Made by a program: the position numbers and the translations under genes. Positions 7,160 through 7,722 of a stretch of DNA of 7,722 nt are shown here, in pieces. The DNA is taken from positions 1 through 7,722 of the forward strand of contig JAHFUF010000217.1 of NCBI GenBank assembly GCA_023265235.1, written 5' to 3'. The notes beneath the pieces are model-generated. The model searched no databases, had not been told where the DNA came from, and saw only the letters and a list, made by a program, of their open reading frames with translations. This DNA comes from Blastocatellia bacterium (GTDB lineage Bacteria > Acidobacteriota > Blastocatellia > Chloracidobacteriales > JADJPF01). Numbering within the stretch: position 1 is the first letter of the stretch; each line of letters begins with the position of its first letter.

Positions 7160-7722
7160 ATGGCAACAGTACAAAGACCAAAAATTAATCCTCTTAGTCG
7201 TCGTCCACGTCAGCAACGTCTAGTAATGGCTATTAGAGGTGGTGCTGGGGTAGGGAAAAGCTACTTTGTTCGTAGTATGTCTGAGGCTCAGCTTGGCAGA
7301 CTTTGCATTTTTGATGTAGAACGTAAATCCCGTTTACTAAAAGGCGTTGGATATCAATTTGATGGTTTAGAGGTTGAACACCCTGATGAACTACCAGAAT
7401 TTATTGATTGGGCATTATCTGGGGAAGGTAAAGAACAAAACTATGGTTGTTTTGCGCTTGATTCTTGGGCTTCATACTTTAGTGCTAAACATAGCGAAAT
7501 GGTCGCTGCTGTCAGGGAAAGAACAGGCGATCCTTTGGCTCAGCCAACTGCTGAGGAACTAGCCGCAGATCAAATGATCCTTCAAGGGGTATTAAGACGT
7601 CTTTGTATTGAGAGTGGAAAATCTGTAGTAATAATTGATCAAATTGCTGCTAAAGGTAAGGAAGCAAAAGAAGATAACGAAGTTGGTAGAGTATTACCTA
7701 TGACAGCTAGTGGCTTAGAGTA
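7160..7722 (+). CDS. RecA-like P-loop ATPase, AAA_24/Sak4-like (5' part, runs off the window)
   Basis: The open frame runs from ATG 7160 to the window end with no stop, giving 187 codons. After a basic N-terminus (RRPRQQR, 14-20) comes a Walker A motif GGAGVGKS at 27-34. FDVERKSRLL (51-60) matches the position where AAA_24 proteins have an acidic D-x-E after the second strand. The Walker B strand is CFALDSW (97-103), with Asp101 as the likely magnesium ligand. SVVIIDQIAAKGKE (155-168) fits the next core strand with a RecA-type sensor-like Gln161. The order and spacing fit RecA-fold NTPases of the Sak4 type, which in phages assist single-strand annealing and recombination together with an SSB or annealase. 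No signal peptide is seen, so it should be cytoplasmic. Phage origin is inference; the chromosome-encoded relatives and the missing C-terminus leave the exact family open. A long non-coding gap and a strong terminator separate it from the receptor gene, so it likely starts its own unit with genes to the right. Confidence 0.75.
   Translation, partial: MATVQRPKINPLSRRPRQQRLVMAIRGGAGVGKSYFVRSMSEAQLGRLCIFDVERKSRLLKGVGYQFDGLEVEHPDELPEFIDWALSGEGKEQNYGCFALDSWASYFSAKHSEMVAAVRERTGDPLAQPTAEELAADQMILQGVLRRLCIESGKSVVIIDQIAAKGKEAKEDNEVGRVLPMTASGLE

Overview
The window is AT-rich bacterial DNA with two complete genes and the start of a third, all on the plus strand. The best guess for the source is a low-GC member of Acidobacteriota (Blastocatellia-like). 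This rests on an Oar-like TonB-dependent receptor with an N-terminal carboxypeptidase-regulatory-like domain, and on a secreted Asp-box propeller protein carrying an Ig-like domain of a type common in that phylum. Clear Shine-Dalgarno sequences before all three starts, and no type IX secretion C-terminal domain on the secreted protein, argue against Bacteroidota. The taxonomy is inference from gene style only.

Layout. Bases 1-190 hold a sigma-70-like promoter overlapped by a cluster of AGTGTA/TACACT half-sites. Bases 191-3376 encode an exported 1061-residue protein with two Asp-box (sialidase-superfamily) beta-propellers joined by an Ig-like domain. Bases 3377-3726 hold a rho-independent terminator, a two-hairpin palindromic element and a candidate promoter. 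Bases 3727-6729 encode a 1000-residue outer-membrane TonB-dependent receptor of the Oar/CarboxypepD_reg type. Bases 6730-7159 hold a strong stem-loop terminator and then about 370 non-coding, very AT-rich bases with short direct repeats, a hairpin and a candidate promoter. From 7160 to the window end runs the N-terminal 187 codons of a RecA/AAA_24-like P-loop ATPase resembling phage Sak4 recombination proteins.

How they relate. The propeller protein and the receptor are both envelope-directed and could share a role in surface binding or uptake, but a terminator and a separate candidate promoter lie between them, so they are probably not one operon. The ATPase is cytoplasmic and DNA-related, and the terminator plus long spacer before it suggest a new transcription unit, possibly the edge of a phage-derived module. 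No clearly new multi-gene system can be shown from this window. The best leads are the orphan-looking Sak4-like ATPase with its repeat-bearing upstream region, the half-site cluster at the left promoter, and the twin-propeller architecture.
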